A stretch of DNA of 64,000 nucleotides, taken from the NCBI GenBank assembly GCA_024397995.1, contig CP073746.1, positions 372,001 to 436,000 of the forward strand. The letters are read 5' to 3'. The position numbers were made by a program, and so were the translations under genes. The DNA is from a bacterium SCSIO 12827 (GTDB lineage: Bacteria; Pseudomonadota; Alphaproteobacteria; Rhodospirillales; Casp-alpha2). This document shows, piece by piece, positions 38,501-45,758 of the stretch; position 1 is the first letter of the stretch, and every line of letters starts with the position of its first letter. The notes under the pieces are model-generated. The model did no database searches. It had not been told where the DNA came from and saw only the letters and a program-made list of their open reading frames with translations.

Positions 38501-39586
38501 CAACATAATTTCGCCCAGCGTGTCGCCCGTGCCGGTGATCGGGCCAAGCAACTGGTTAGTCAAATTCTGGCGTTCTCACGGGCATCGCATGGCGAACAGA
38601 ATGTTGTCGATCTGAACGCGATCGGCGAAGAGGCGACGACGCTCTTGTCCGGCACCCTGCCGGTAACGACCCGCGTGGTGTTTCATCCCTCTGATGCAGA
38701 AGTCACCGCGATGACGAATGCCGGCCAGATGTCTCAGGTTCTGATGAACCTGGGTGTCAACGCCAACGATGCTTTCTCGGGCGTTGACGGCGTCATCAAT
38801 ATTGGCGTGGAACGTATACCCTCGGGCTCGAAACTGCTGTCGGCCCACGAAGGTTCGGTCAAGACCTCGCCCGAGGATTTCATGGAAATCCGGAAGGTGG
38901 AGGACGGCGCCTGGCAGGTGGTGGCGGGGGTGATTGATGCCGACGCCGATCATGTCATGATATATGTGGAAGACACGGGGCCAGGCATCGCGGAGCCCGT
39001 GCTCCGGCGTCTTTTCGAACCGTTCTTTACCACCAAGGAGGCAGGGAAGGGCACGGGTCTCGGGCTTCCCGTGGTGCATGGCATCGTCACCGCCCACCAC
39101 GGCGCGATACGTGTTCAAACGTGCCTGGGCAAGGGCACACGGTTCGAGGTCTTCCTGCCTTGCGCCGCACCCGGTTCCAACCGTGCAGCGGCGGACGAAG
39201 TTACCGAACGGGTCGCGGGCCAGGGCATGATTTTGATCGTCGACGACGAAAGCGAGGTCGCGGACATGGTCTCGATCGGCCTGGAACGGCTGGGCTATGA
39301 AGTCGGTGTCTGTTCCGGCGGCGATGAGGCGATCGAAGTGTTCGGTGATACACCCGAATTGTGGCGGGCCGTGATTTCCGATCAGATCATGCCCGACATG
39401 CGCGGCATGGAGTTGATCCGGCGGATCAAGGAAATCCGTCCTGACGTCCCCTGCATCCTGTGTACCGGATACAGCGATACGCTAACGGAAGAAACGGCGC
39501 GGTCCGGTGGGGCGGACGCCTTTTTTCAAAAACCGGTCTCCGCCTCGCGCCTGGGACAGGTGCTCGCTGATCTGTTGGGTGATTGA
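32588..39586 (+). CDS. Giant soluble hybrid histidine kinase with about 12 PAS and 2 GAF domains
   Basis: A 2332-residue protein with no membrane span. Order, by residue: PAS 34-140, GAF 145-298, PAS 307-431, GAF 438-605, then PAS domains near 615, 744, 873, 1031, 1168, 1299, 1423, 1552, 1677 and 1805, some joined by coiled coils (LEKLEDMVADRTVELTQ). The kinase core has phospho-His1946 in GGIAHDFNNLPGAMMG, the N-box VLMNLGVNANDAF, and DTGPGI/GKGTGLGLPVVHG. A C-terminal receiver has Asp2265 in VISDQIMPDM. Several PAS domains share IT(D/Q)N(V/A)P(I/M)(M/L)LSLKDK, evidence of internal duplication. Preceded by GGGAGGGG. It likely integrates several cytosolic signals and feeds the upstream receiver. 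Confidence 0.93.
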   Translation: MPRSPSDESTSTRQANGFGGDHAGADARVLDFARVSADWFWETDVDGRFTFISDQVTSLVGVRPEDCIGKSREELHGGIPQDATWAAYRKVIHAHEPFRDITFIMADPDGMTFPISISGMPVFDGGKFVGYRGTGRRASQGEVIEKLVRNIVRATSRAVGRDFLEQITQALWQELNVDRIFITRLADDGKTAESVVAIIDGEWADNVSYPIAGGPCEMVTRSTSLCVYPRGVADRFPDDHYLKDEGIEGYIGVPLFGNNGQCLGLMVAMSGQPMILEDMHKLVFEFFAGRVAAELDRSLAEEELRRRDVLLSAIVDHIPHGLTVKDPSGRYMLVNKEFTRRYGVDDDEILGRSNEERFPAWEASWAASRAQEKDVTASNQITVREQDREFVDGSHHRLEIVKFPISDDDGQVIGVGALGVDITERDAWERDARDRERILKGYHKALDRIVASDEMASPDAGDAFTLLTRVAAETLGVERVSVWHAHPDMSHIECLDLYQATPATHVSGMVLKRENFPQYFKALQQVEVIDAHDAQSDPRTAEFAGGYLDKHGIASMLDAAIHVGDELKGVLCLEHVGEQREWSLEEQSLARSLAALTSLILARQEQQEAERARQSIEHRFSSVVNALPSSLSLKDKNQRYVFVNKIYEQNYGVRAENVIGKRIEDLDLNTPEILASIVAQDMAVLEQGRSFSGEATRIGRDGVERSALVSKFPVYDKDGDVELIATLWTDISEQMAVQKTLEDARARLRAITDNVPIMLSLKGLDGYYLEGNAGFARWHGLGVREIAGLRSTDLVNAGRAKIVEALDQRVIETGEVVVEESVSELQRRPDGKQTIFRMIKFPVYDAAGNIMAVGTAMTDITEQKLAQRALEETQARLVAITDNVPIMLSLKDKNGTYQHCNLKFAEWHGCKLEQIIGKASRDLLPPEQASIVEKVDQEVIKTGEVQVFETDTVFGHTKDGMRIALRQFKFPIRDSAGAITGIGTAILDITDERRAEKALQAHLEKLEDMVADRTVELTQEIAERRRAEANLRAVLEKSPVGVAVVSGVPRRRLFVNQSLLDMFGAESEEALNAVPMADTYVDPLDLERLSTEVDEKGGVHAAEVRRRRLDGRQVWLLMHARTVEFEGEKAALVWHYDITTRKEAEEALAQQAETLEQTVAERTRELQTSEQLLGSIFEHLPVAVLIKDSELRLERTNPVYSQWYGIDFESKIGKQETLISGEQADEEDISHRRAQEREVLETGEIRTRIAAHRFADGRDHSLKVTKFPIFDDQGRVSRVGSVSIDLTQEIEARQALERHERLLRSLIDNLPVSIIMTDRNERYNLVNQTFCDWYGLGQDEVIGTSILKLAERLNVDGTVTREQELIAGTTGKALSRETERQFADGSTHNLLITKYPFHDETGKVNGVVSVSVDLTDLRNRERQLSTLVENVPGLVFRSVRKADGSIHVAFLSEGVEAILGEDAATVTARVNAGDLSMFHVDSRGEYIAESTRCFNEGKPFEFTYRMVRKDGSPCWVHERSRAIQALDDGWLVEGLILDVTEQKLADDALRQNQAWLRAFTDNLPIYLNLKDVEGRYVFVNRLFADIRRDKSINFVGRTPYEALSDKVSEDLLEVDREVLRSGEVKDFESHARSEELKGRLLRFIKFPVRDDEGTVIGIGTAAMDITDQKMAENAIRESEAKLQAITQNAPMLLNLKDKEGRYQFVNDVYAQWVRKPVDEIIGKTVSEIFSNRSLDVIIEQEAKVLATGEPTEFEAAATSAQGDGERMMQYIKFPVRDDKGEVFGIGTAIMDVTDRKRADLALKESEARFRGLFENAPAGITIKTTTGRYLAMNRTFLDWKGWDLVDVVGRRSADMFGPEVGARTDKEDAKVIAERQPFMKEVVIKCVDGRNLITTNIKAPMLTPDGLVTGVCSFYVDVSEIREIETQLQQAQKMEAIGRLAGGIAHDFNNLPGAMMGFNEFLIEDLPEGSPQHNFAQRVARAGDRAKQLVSQILAFSRASHGEQNVVDLNAIGEEATTLLSGTLPVTTRVVFHPSDAEVTAMTNAGQMSQVLMNLGVNANDAFSGVDGVINIGVERIPSGSKLLSAHEGSVKTSPEDFMEIRKVEDGAWQVVAGVIDADADHVMIYVEDTGPGIAEPVLRRLFEPFFTTKEAGKGTGLGLPVVHGIVTAHHGAIRVQTCLGKGTRFEVFLPCAAPGSNRAAADEVTERVAGQGMILIVDDESEVADMVSIGLERLGYEVGVCSGGDEAIEVFGDTPELWRAVISDQIMPDMRGMELIRRIKEIRPDVPCILCTGYSDTLTEETARSGGADAFFQKPVSASRLGQVLADLLGD

Positions 39587-39602
39587 GCGACTGCGGCCTG
39601 CG

Positions 39603-39616
39603 CATACCAAAGCATG
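39603..39616. promoter_or_regulatory. Imperfect inverted repeat, member 1 of a recurring motif
   Basis: CATAC-CAAA-GCATG, in the gap before the first chemoreceptor. One mismatch in the arms. Compare 41908-41925 and 44522-44535. Confidence 0.4.
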
Positions 39617-39702
39617 GTGTGTGCAATATCACGAGCATATCGACACATACTGAATTTTTGGCCCGATACCTCCTTTGGTTCACAGGACCGGTATTGGAAT
39701 TG

Positions 39703-39718
39703 CGGCATGCTTCTTGCT
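39703..39718 (+). promoter_or_regulatory. Candidate sigma-54 promoter for the first chemoreceptor
   Basis: CGGCATG-CTTC-TTGCT matches TGGCACG-N4-TTGCW with two mismatches and keeps GG-N10-GC exactly (39704-39705 and 39716-39717). It would start transcription about 65 bases before the ATG at 39791. Confidence 0.4.
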
Positions 39719-39790
39719 TGTTCTGCACCTATCGGATGTGACCGCCTACGCAGGGCGGCATGGATTAAAACAAGAAATTAGGAATGCGTA

Positions 39791-41803
39791 ATGTCGAAAC
39801 ACTCACAAATTGACGCAAGCGATGATGATATGGTTGCGGCCAAGACACTGTTCGGCAAATTTACGATCGCACAACGCGTCAGCGCCATCGTTGTTCTAGG
39901 CGTCACCGCCATGGCCGTGTTCGGCAGCATTCAGTTCTACGGGAAGTCGAAGATCACCCAGGCGGTTCAGTCCAACACTGATTACAACGCCCTGGCAATG
40001 GGCAGTCAGGAAATTCAGGCGCTATCCCTGCAGATGCGCCGCGGGGAAAAGGATTTCCTTTTGCGCCGCGATACGAAGTATGCAGACCTCTACAAGAGCA
40101 ACGTCGCCAAGCTTAAATCCGTCCTGAACAAGGTGCGTCAGGAGCCCGTGGCGGCAGCCAAATCCGAAACCCTGGCCCGTTTGGATGGTGCAATTGATGC
40201 CCATGCAAGGCAATTCGCCATGGTTGTTTCCCAGACTCAGGAACTGGGTCTGGACGAGACGGTTGGTCTACAGGGCAAGCTGCGTACAGCCGTGCATGCG
40301 GTCGAGACGAAACTGAAGGAAGCAAATCTGGACGGTCTCACCGTGAAGATGCTGATGATGCGGCGTCACGAAAAGGATTTCATGCTACGCGGTGCTGAAA
40401 AATACATCAGCAGAGTGGCGAAACGGCAGGCAGAATTCCTTGAAATGCTGCCGGCAGCGCCGCTGTCCGATAGCGCTAAGGCGGAAATTACCGGGCTTCT
40501 CGACGTCTATGTGACCGCGTTCAATGCCTTCGCCAAATTGTCCGTTGAAAATAGTGCGGCGATCAAAGAGCTGAGCAACATCTACAAGATCGTGACTCCG
40601 ACCGTCGAGGAACTGGTTACGTTCGGTGAACAGGGCGCCGCGAACGCCCTTGCCGAAATGGATGCAACACAGAGGTCCATGGGGATTTTGATGATGATCG
40701 GCGCCGCGGTGAGCTTCGTCGTCTTCGTTGCTGCGGGCGCGGTTGTCGCGATGAGCATCACCCGTCCCATGAAAGCGGTCACCAAGGCTACGGAAACCCT
40801 GGCTGAAGGTGATTGGACCGTCCAGGTTCCGGCCCTTGAAAATAAGGACGAGATTGGCGCCGTTGCGCGTGCTCTTCAGGTCTTCAAGGAAAACCTGATC
40901 AAGGCCAAGAATCTGGAAGAAGCGCAGCGTCAGGAGCAGGTGCGTCAGGTTGAGCGCGCAGAGAAGCTTGCGTCCTTGACGTCGACGTTCGATGCGACGG
41001 TGAACGAAGTGCTCGGTGTGGTGTCGTCGGCCTCGACGGAACTGCAGGCGACGGCGACCAGCATGCGCGGCACGGCGGAAACCACGACCCGTCAGTCGTC
41101 CTCCGTGGCGGCGGCCTGCGAACAGACGGCGGCCAACGTGCAGACCGTGGCGACGGCAACGGAAGAGTTGACCGCGTCGGTGCGTGAGATCACCCAGCAG
41201 ATGGCGCGGTCCTCGCAAAAGGCCGGTCAGGCGGTGAGCGAGGCCGATCAGGTCCAGGGCAAGGTCGACGGCTTGGTCGAGGCGGCCCAGGCGATCGGTC
41301 AGGTGGTGGAACTGATCAACGAGATCGCCGAGAAGACCAACCTGCTGTCGCTCAACGCGACCATCGAGGCGGCGCGCGCCGGCGAAGCCGGCAAGGGCTT
41401 TGCGGTGGTGGCATCGGAGGTCAAGAACCTGGCGGCCCAGACCAAGCGGTCGACGGAAGAAGTGGCGGCCCATGTGGCCAAGATCCAGTCGACGACGGGC
41501 GAGGCGGCGAGTGCCATCAACGTGATCAAGGCAACCATCGCCGAGGTCAACGAGATGACGTCGGCCGTGGCCGCCGCGGTCGAGGAACAGGCCGCCGCGA
41601 CCCAGGAGATCAGCCGCAACTGCGAACAGGCCGCGGCTGCGACGCAGGAGGTTTCAAGCTCGATCTCGACCGTGCAGGTCGCCGCCAACGATACCGACGG
41701 CTCTGCCACCGAGGTTCTGCGTGCGTCCGACGAACTGGCGCAGAAATCCTCCTCCCTGCAGCAGATCGTGCAGGCCTTCCTGCATGACGTACGCGCCGCC
41801 TAA
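39791..41803 (+). CDS. Methyl-accepting chemotaxis protein with HBM-type sensor
   Basis: A 670-residue chemoreceptor. Membrane spans lie at about 27-48 and 296-326 around a periplasmic helical sensor containing two copies of an RRxEKDF(L/M)LR motif, typical of the helical bimodular (HBM) domain, which in McpS binds organic acids. HAMP follows ([21 protein letters not shown]), then the signalling domain with the hairpin tip [31 protein letters not shown] and the end [15 protein letters not shown]. The last 860 bases are nearly identical to the second receptor at 42667. Confidence 0.94.
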   Translation: MSKHSQIDASDDDMVAAKTLFGKFTIAQRVSAIVVLGVTAMAVFGSIQFYGKSKITQAVQSNTDYNALAMGSQEIQALSLQMRRGEKDFLLRRDTKYADLYKSNVAKLKSVLNKVRQEPVAAAKSETLARLDGAIDAHARQFAMVVSQTQELGLDETVGLQGKLRTAVHAVETKLKEANLDGLTVKMLMMRRHEKDFMLRGAEKYISRVAKRQAEFLEMLPAAPLSDSAKAEITGLLDVYVTAFNAFAKLSVENSAAIKELSNIYKIVTPTVEELVTFGEQGAANALAEMDATQRSMGILMMIGAAVSFVVFVAAGAVVAMSITRPMKAVTKATETLAEGDWTVQVPALENKDEIGAVARALQVFKENLIKAKNLEEAQRQEQVRQVERAEKLASLTSTFDATVNEVLGVVSSASTELQATATSMRGTAETTTRQSSSVAAACEQTAANVQTVATATEELTASVREITQQMARSSQKAGQAVSEADQVQGKVDGLVEAAQAIGQVVELINEIAEKTNLLSLNATIEAARAGEAGKGFAVVASEVKNLAAQTKRSTEEVAAHVAKIQSTTGEAASAINVIKATIAEVNEMTSAVAAAVEEQAAATQEISRNCEQAAAATQEVSSSISTVQVAANDTDGSATEVLRASDELAQKSSSLQQIVQAFLHDVRAA

Positions 41804-41839
41804 GGGGCGCGGGCCATAGACAGGATTTTCTTCCCTCCT
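40961..41839 (+). repeat. Near-identical chemoreceptor signalling block, copy 1
   Basis: Matches 43507-44384 almost base for base across the signalling domain and about 38 bases past the stop. Differences seen: AAC/AGC early in the block (Asn/Ser), one missing C in copy 2, and a few substitutions after the stop. Upstream and downstream the two loci are unrelated. Confidence 0.92.
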
Positions 41840-41847
41840 CCGAACCT

Positions 41848-41874
41848 AGGCGGCGCTTCGGCGTTGGCATTTTT
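41848..41874 (+). terminator. Probable terminator after the first chemoreceptor
   Basis: GGCGC-TTCG-GCGTT stem with a stable TTCG loop and two G-T pairs, followed by GGCATTTTT. Moderate strength. Confidence 0.5.
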
Positions 41875-41907
41875 ATCGGATGTATAACGCTAATTTCATC
41901 CGCTAAC

Positions 41908-41925
41908 CCTATACCTAAGTATAGG
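41908..41925. promoter_or_regulatory. Perfect inverted repeat, member 2 of a recurring motif
   Basis: CCTATAC-CTAA-GTATAGG, seven-base perfect arms, 125 bases upstream of the sensor-like gene at 42050. It has the TAC-N4-GTA core of the other members. Confidence 0.5.
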
Positions 41926-41969
41926 AATAAATAATACCTACGGTCGATCTTTGGTATACCAATTGTCTG

Positions 41970-41990
41970 CTGGGTATTACTAATGCCCAG
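41970..41990. promoter_or_regulatory. 21-base near-perfect palindrome before the sensor-like gene
   Basis: CTGGG-T-ATTA-C-TAAT-G-CCCAG, symmetrical about 41980 with one T/G mismatch. It sits 60 bases before the ATG at 42050, in an AT-rich stretch where the promoter must lie. An 8-base palindrome GGTATACC is just upstream (41953). Confidence 0.45.
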
Positions 41991-42049
41991 TATTTTATTA
42001 TATTAAATAAATGTACTATTTTCTGGTTCCTTCGGAGGAGAAACTGGAA

Positions 42050-42649
42050 ATGCGTACACGTCTTCATGTCTTGTGGATGGTTGTTTTTGCGATGTTTTAT
42101 GGCGTCGCAACCAATGCTGTCGCCGACGACCAGGTCGTTCCCGATAAGCTGCTCGATCAGATTCGCTCGTGGACGGCCTCGCCCGTGGTTTTGCTGAGCC
42201 TTGAGGCAAGCAACAAGCGGCACAACGGACTTACGGAAGAAAGCATCCTGACGCTCGACAAGCAGTGGCGCGCCGAACGTAAGATCGATGATCAACCGCT
42301 GATCACCGCCGTCCTGGCCAGCCCGCTGTCGAGCTATCTGACGGCAATCCAGGCGGCATCCCTCGGTCTCTACACGGAAATTTTCGTGATGGACAACAAG
42401 GGCTTGAACGCCGGCCAGAGCGCCATCACCAGCGACTATTGGCAGGGTGATGAGGCCAAGTTTCAGAAGACCTTTCCCATGGGGCCGACGGCCGTTTTCA
42501 TCGATAAACCCGAGATCGGCGACGCGACGGGCACCGAAAATGTGCAGGTCAATATGTCGATCACCAACGGTGTCGAAGCGGTCGGTACGGTGACGGTTGA
42601 GGTCAATTTGACTGAACTCCGGCGTCGTCAGACAGCCGGCAAGATATAG
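42050..42649 (+). CDS. Secreted PDC/Cache-like sensor protein
   Basis: A 199-residue protein with a signal peptide ([24 protein letters not shown]) and no further membrane span. The mature part resembles a PDC/Cache sensor: a long helix, then [32 protein letters not shown], the strand-loop signature of such domains, and a final strand [16 protein letters not shown]. It starts 17 bases before a chemoreceptor and is surely cotranscribed, suggesting a periplasmic binding partner. The chosen ATG is preceded by GGAGG 11 bases upstream and gives a clean signal peptide. Confidence 0.8.
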   Translation: MRTRLHVLWMVVFAMFYGVATNAVADDQVVPDKLLDQIRSWTASPVVLLSLEASNKRHNGLTEESILTLDKQWRAERKIDDQPLITAVLASPLSSYLTAIQAASLGLYTEIFVMDNKGLNAGQSAITSDYWQGDEAKFQKTFPMGPTAVFIDKPEIGDATGTENVQVNMSITNGVEAVGTVTVEVNLTELRRRQTAGKI

Positions 42650-42666
42650 CGCTTGAGGACGGAATC

Positions 42667-44529
42667 ATGAACGCGATCAATAACATTACGATTTCAAAGA
42701 AGCTGATTGCCGCCTTCCTGACCCTGGTAGTTATTATCGGCGCCCTGGCCGGGGTGACCACGGTCAATACGAACGCCGCCCAGAACAAGGTCGATGATAT
42801 GGCGCATATCAATTCCATCGTCCTTGAATTGGAAGAGGTCCGCGCCCTTGTCGCGGCGCAGCAGTCAGCCATCCGTGGCCTGCTGATCAGCGGCAACCGC
42901 GATTACATCAAATCCTACACGGCGGCCAAGGCGACGTATCTGGAAAAGATCACAAAGCTTGAATCGCATCTGAGCGCGTCGGTGGCGAAGGAACATCTGA
43001 TGGCGGCTGACGCCCGTGTCCGCAAATGGCAGGACACGATCGTCGACCGGCAGATCACCCTGATGCGCCAACGCTTCACCGTGGATGAGGCTCGTGTTCT
43101 CGAAGCCAACGGATATGGAGAACTGGAAATCGCGAAGGCGTTCGAAAGTTTCGATGCCTTGAAGACGCATTCGGTGGGGTTGATGAAAAACAACCGCGAC
43201 AGCGTCTCCGGCGAATTCAAGATGACCCTGCTCAGCCTGTTTCTCGGCACGGCCATCGCCCTGGTGTTCGCGGTTTTGGCATGGCTGACCTTGTCGCGCG
43301 GCATCGCCCGACCGATCGACAGCATGGCGCGGTTCATGGAAGACATGGCCGAAGGCAATTACGATAAGGAAACCGAAGGTCAGACACGGAAGGACGAGGT
43401 CGGCAACATGGCGCGGTCGGTGGAATTCTTCCGCCAGCGCCTAATCGAGAACCGCGACCTGCAGGTGCAGCAACAGAAAGATCAGCAGGCGCAGCTCGAA
43501 CGCGCGGAGAAGCTTGCGTCCTTGACGTCGACGTTCGATGCGACGGTGAGCGAAGTGCTCGGTGTGGTGTCGTCGGCCTCGACGGAACTGCAGGCGACGG
43601 CGACCAGCATGCGCGGCACGGCGGAAACCACGACCCGTCAGTCGTCCTCCGTGGCGGCGGCCTGCGAACAGACGGCGGCCAACGTGCAGACCGTGGCGAC
43701 GGCAACGGAAGAGTTGACCGCGTCGGTGCGTGAGATCACCCAGCAGATGGCGCGGTCCTCGCAAAAGGCCGGTCAGGCGGTGAGCGAGGCCGATCAGGTC
43801 CAGGGCAAGGTCGACGGCTTGGTCGAGGCGGCCCAGGCGATCGGTCAGGTGGTGGAACTGATCAACGAGATCGCCGAGAAGACCAACCTGCTGTCGCTCA
43901 ACGCGACCATCGAGGCGGCGCGCGCCGGCGAAGCCGGCAAGGGCTTTGCGGTGGTGGCATCGGAGGTCAAGAACCTGGCGGCCCAGACCAAGCGGTCGAC
44001 GGAAGAAGTGGCGGCCCATGTGGCCAAGATCCAGTCGACGACGGGCGAGGCGGCGAGTGCCATCAACGTGATCAAGGCAACCATCGCCGAGGTCAACGAG
44101 ATGACGTCGGCCGTGGCCGCCGCGGTCGAGGAACAGGCCGCCGCGACCCAGGAGATCAGCCGCAACTGCGAACAGGCCGCGGCTGCGACGCAGGAGGTTT
44201 CAAGCTCGATCTCGACCGTGCAGGTCGCCGCCAACGATACCGACGGCTCTGCCACCGAGGTTCTGCGTGCGTCCGACGAACTGGCGCAGAAATCCTCCTC
44301 CTGCAGCAGATCGTGCAGGCCTTCCTGCATGACGTACGCGCCGCCTAAGGGGCGCGGGCCACAGACAGAATTTTCCTCCCTCCCCCTGGAACCCGGCTGG
44401 CGTTACGGCGCTGACCGGGTTCCAATTTTTTTTACCATGTGTCATCTGACGGCGGAAAATGGGGTTTTTGCGGCCCGATTTCAAAAACTTGTTCGGTATC
44501 GACCTAAGTATGTGTTTAGGGCATACTAA
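42667..44529 (+). CDS. Methyl-accepting chemotaxis protein with frameshifted C-terminus
   Basis: Two membrane spans (about 13-32 and 185-210) flank a four-helix CHASE3-like periplasmic domain, followed by HAMP ([21 protein letters not shown]) and the signalling domain ([24 protein letters not shown]). Up to QKSSS the sequence equals the first receptor. There, near 44300, one C is missing (TCCTCCTCCTG against TCCTCCTCCCTG), so [15 protein letters not shown] is replaced by about 75 unrelated residues. Restoring the base gives 560 residues ending at TAA 44346-44348. The read frame runs through a strong terminator, so the extension is not ancestral. Either a recent mutation or a sequencing error. 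Confidence 0.9.
   Translation: MNAINNITISKKLIAAFLTLVVIIGALAGVTTVNTNAAQNKVDDMAHINSIVLELEEVRALVAAQQSAIRGLLISGNRDYIKSYTAAKATYLEKITKLESHLSASVAKEHLMAADARVRKWQDTIVDRQITLMRQRFTVDEARVLEANGYGELEIAKAFESFDALKTHSVGLMKNNRDSVSGEFKMTLLSLFLGTAIALVFAVLAWLTLSRGIARPIDSMARFMEDMAEGNYDKETEGQTRKDEVGNMARSVEFFRQRLIENRDLQVQQQKDQQAQLERAEKLASLTSTFDATVSEVLGVVSSASTELQATATSMRGTAETTTRQSSSVAAACEQTAANVQTVATATEELTASVREITQQMARSSQKAGQAVSEADQVQGKVDGLVEAAQAIGQVVELINEIAEKTNLLSLNATIEAARAGEAGKGFAVVASEVKNLAAQTKRSTEEVAAHVAKIQSTTGEAASAINVIKATIAEVNEMTSAVAAAVEEQAAATQEISRNCEQAAAATQEVSSSISTVQVAANDTDGSATEVLRASDELAQKSSSCSRSCRPSCMTYAPPKGRGPQTEFSSLPLEPGWRYGADRVPIFFTMCHLTAENGVFAARFQKLVRYRPKYVFRAY
43507..44384 (+). repeat. Near-identical chemoreceptor signalling block, copy 2
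   Basis: Partner of 40961-41839, 2546 bases downstream (2545 after the missing base). The similarity includes the original stop region, so it is a DNA-level duplication or gene conversion, not only protein conservation. Confidence 0.92.
44388..44433 (+). terminator. Strong rho-independent terminator inside the frameshifted extension
   Basis: Perfect nine-base arms GGAACCCGG (44388) and CCGGGTTCC (44415), then AA and eight T. It lies 40 bases after the original stop codon of the second chemoreceptor. Confidence 0.85.
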
Positions 44530-44535
44530 AGTATG
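44522..44535. promoter_or_regulatory. Perfect inverted repeat, member 3 of a recurring motif
   Basis: CATAC-TAAA-GTATG, with an extra half-site CTAAGTATG just upstream (about 44504-44512). It ends 61 bases before the NarL/FixJ regulator gene, suggesting autoregulation. Confidence 0.5.
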
Positions 44536-44596
44536 GACCGGGGGGGGTGCATCCGGCTGCGAAGCGAAGCGGCCATAAAAAAACGAGGCAGGCAGA

Positions 44597-45247
44597 ATGC
44601 GATTGCTGTTCGCCGATGACCATCCCATGTTTCTCGATGCGGTGCGTGAGCATCTTAACCGCGCTTTTCCCGATATCGAGATTCAGGCGGCGTCCAATCT
44701 CGACGAAGTGACGACCAAGCTTTCGAACAAGGGGGACTACGATCTCGTGGTCCTGGATTTCTCCATGCCTGGCATGGAGGGCACGGAAGGGGTCAAACGG
44801 CTTCGCGCTACCTATCCTGACCTGGCCATTGCCGTGACCTCCGGCGTCGCCAAGACACGGGACGTGAAGACCGTCCTTGATCTCGGCGCCCATGGGTTTT
44901 TGCCGAAAACCTTGACCGGCTCCGCCTATGCGGGGGCCCTTCGTGTGATCGCCGAGGGCGGTACTTACGTGCCGGTGGAAACCATGCAGGCGTTGGCTGC
45001 CGAGGCGGCGGACCGCAAGATCAATGCGGAAGGCCTGACGCCCCGCGAGATGGAGGTGCTTGAGGGCATCGCCGACGGAAAACCGAATAAGCAGATCGCT
45101 CGTGATCTTGAAATCCATGAAGTCACGGTGAAGCTGCATGCGCGCAGCATCTTCAAAAAAATTGGCGTGCAGAACCGTTCACAAGCGGCCGTTGTCGCCC
45201 GCGAACGGGGACTCGTTACGAGGGGCTATGTGCAGGAAAATTACTAA
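44597..45247 (+). CDS. NarL/FixJ-family response regulator
   Basis: A 216-residue DNA-binding response regulator. Receiver: ADDHPMF at the start, phospho-acceptor Asp in LVVLDFSMPGMEG, Thr/Ser in AVTSGV and Lys in GFLPKTL. Output: LuxR-type helix-turn-helix LTPREMEVLEGIADGKPNKQIARDLEIHEVTVKLHARSIFKKIGVQNRSQAA. No cognate kinase is adjacent other than the giant hybrid kinase 5 kb upstream. The inverted repeats with TAC-N4-GTA symmetry near by are suitable targets for this family. Confidence 0.95.
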   Translation: MRLLFADDHPMFLDAVREHLNRAFPDIEIQAASNLDEVTTKLSNKGDYDLVVLDFSMPGMEGTEGVKRLRATYPDLAIAVTSGVAKTRDVKTVLDLGAHGFLPKTLTGSAYAGALRVIAEGGTYVPVETMQALAAEAADRKINAEGLTPREMEVLEGIADGKPNKQIARDLEIHEVTVKLHARSIFKKIGVQNRSQAAVVARERGLVTRGYVQENY

Positions 45248-45268
45248 CCCTTATGAACGCGGGCCGTC

Positions 45269-45700
45269 ATGGGCATTTCGTGGAAAATCCATAAGGCCGA
45301 AAATCTTGTAAGCTTTTCCGTCTTCGGACAATCAAGTCTTCTGGAGACGGTGGATGCGCTGCGGGATTTGGCCGCAGCACCGGACTTCAGGTCCGGTATG
45401 CGTCGGCTTTATGTCTGTGATGATGGCCTGATGGCCGCCTCTGGGCTTGATTCCACCCAAGGCGCCTTTGTTGATGTGCTGGGTTTTCAGATCGCCAAGA
45501 TGTTCGACCATCCGGCGACCGCGGCTTTGGTCTATCGGCGGGACAACACCGTCGCCGCCGACCGCTTTGCGAACACTGCCCGGGTGTGTGACGAAATCTA
45601 TGCCCGCGACGGCAAAGGGCCCATGGACCGCAAGGTATTCGAAGACATCGAAGACGCCGTAGCCTGGCTGAACCTGCCGCCGGGTTTCCGGCCGTCTTAG
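45269..45700 (+). CDS. Uncharacterised protein with STAS/SpoIIAA-like shape
   Basis: A 143-residue cytosolic protein without a recognised motif. The pattern, a leading strand (ENLVSFSVFG), a helix (LLETVDALRDLAA), strands (RRLYVCDDG; AALVYRRDN), and an ending with FEDIEDAVAWLNLP, recalls SpoIIAA-like proteins, whose last helix carries a similar AxxWL motif. It follows the NarL/FixJ regulator by 21 bases and is probably cotranscribed. Function unknown. Confidence 0.65.
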   Translation: MGISWKIHKAENLVSFSVFGQSSLLETVDALRDLAAAPDFRSGMRRLYVCDDGLMAASGLDSTQGAFVDVLGFQIAKMFDHPATAALVYRRDNTVAADRFANTARVCDEIYARDGKGPMDRKVFEDIEDAVAWLNLPPGFRPS

Positions 45701-45758
45701 GAACCCTTTCCGGATATCAAGGATCGGTAACTTCGGAAAGTTTCCAGCCTTTGTCTTT

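Noticed and set aside
36626-38563. 645-codon open frame on the minus strand
   Set aside because: Antisense to the PAS repeats of the giant kinase; no ribosome site or recognisable domain.
45701-45758. AACTT-CGGA-AAGTT hairpin between convergent genes as a terminator
   Set aside because: Only five base pairs and the T-rich stretch is too far away.
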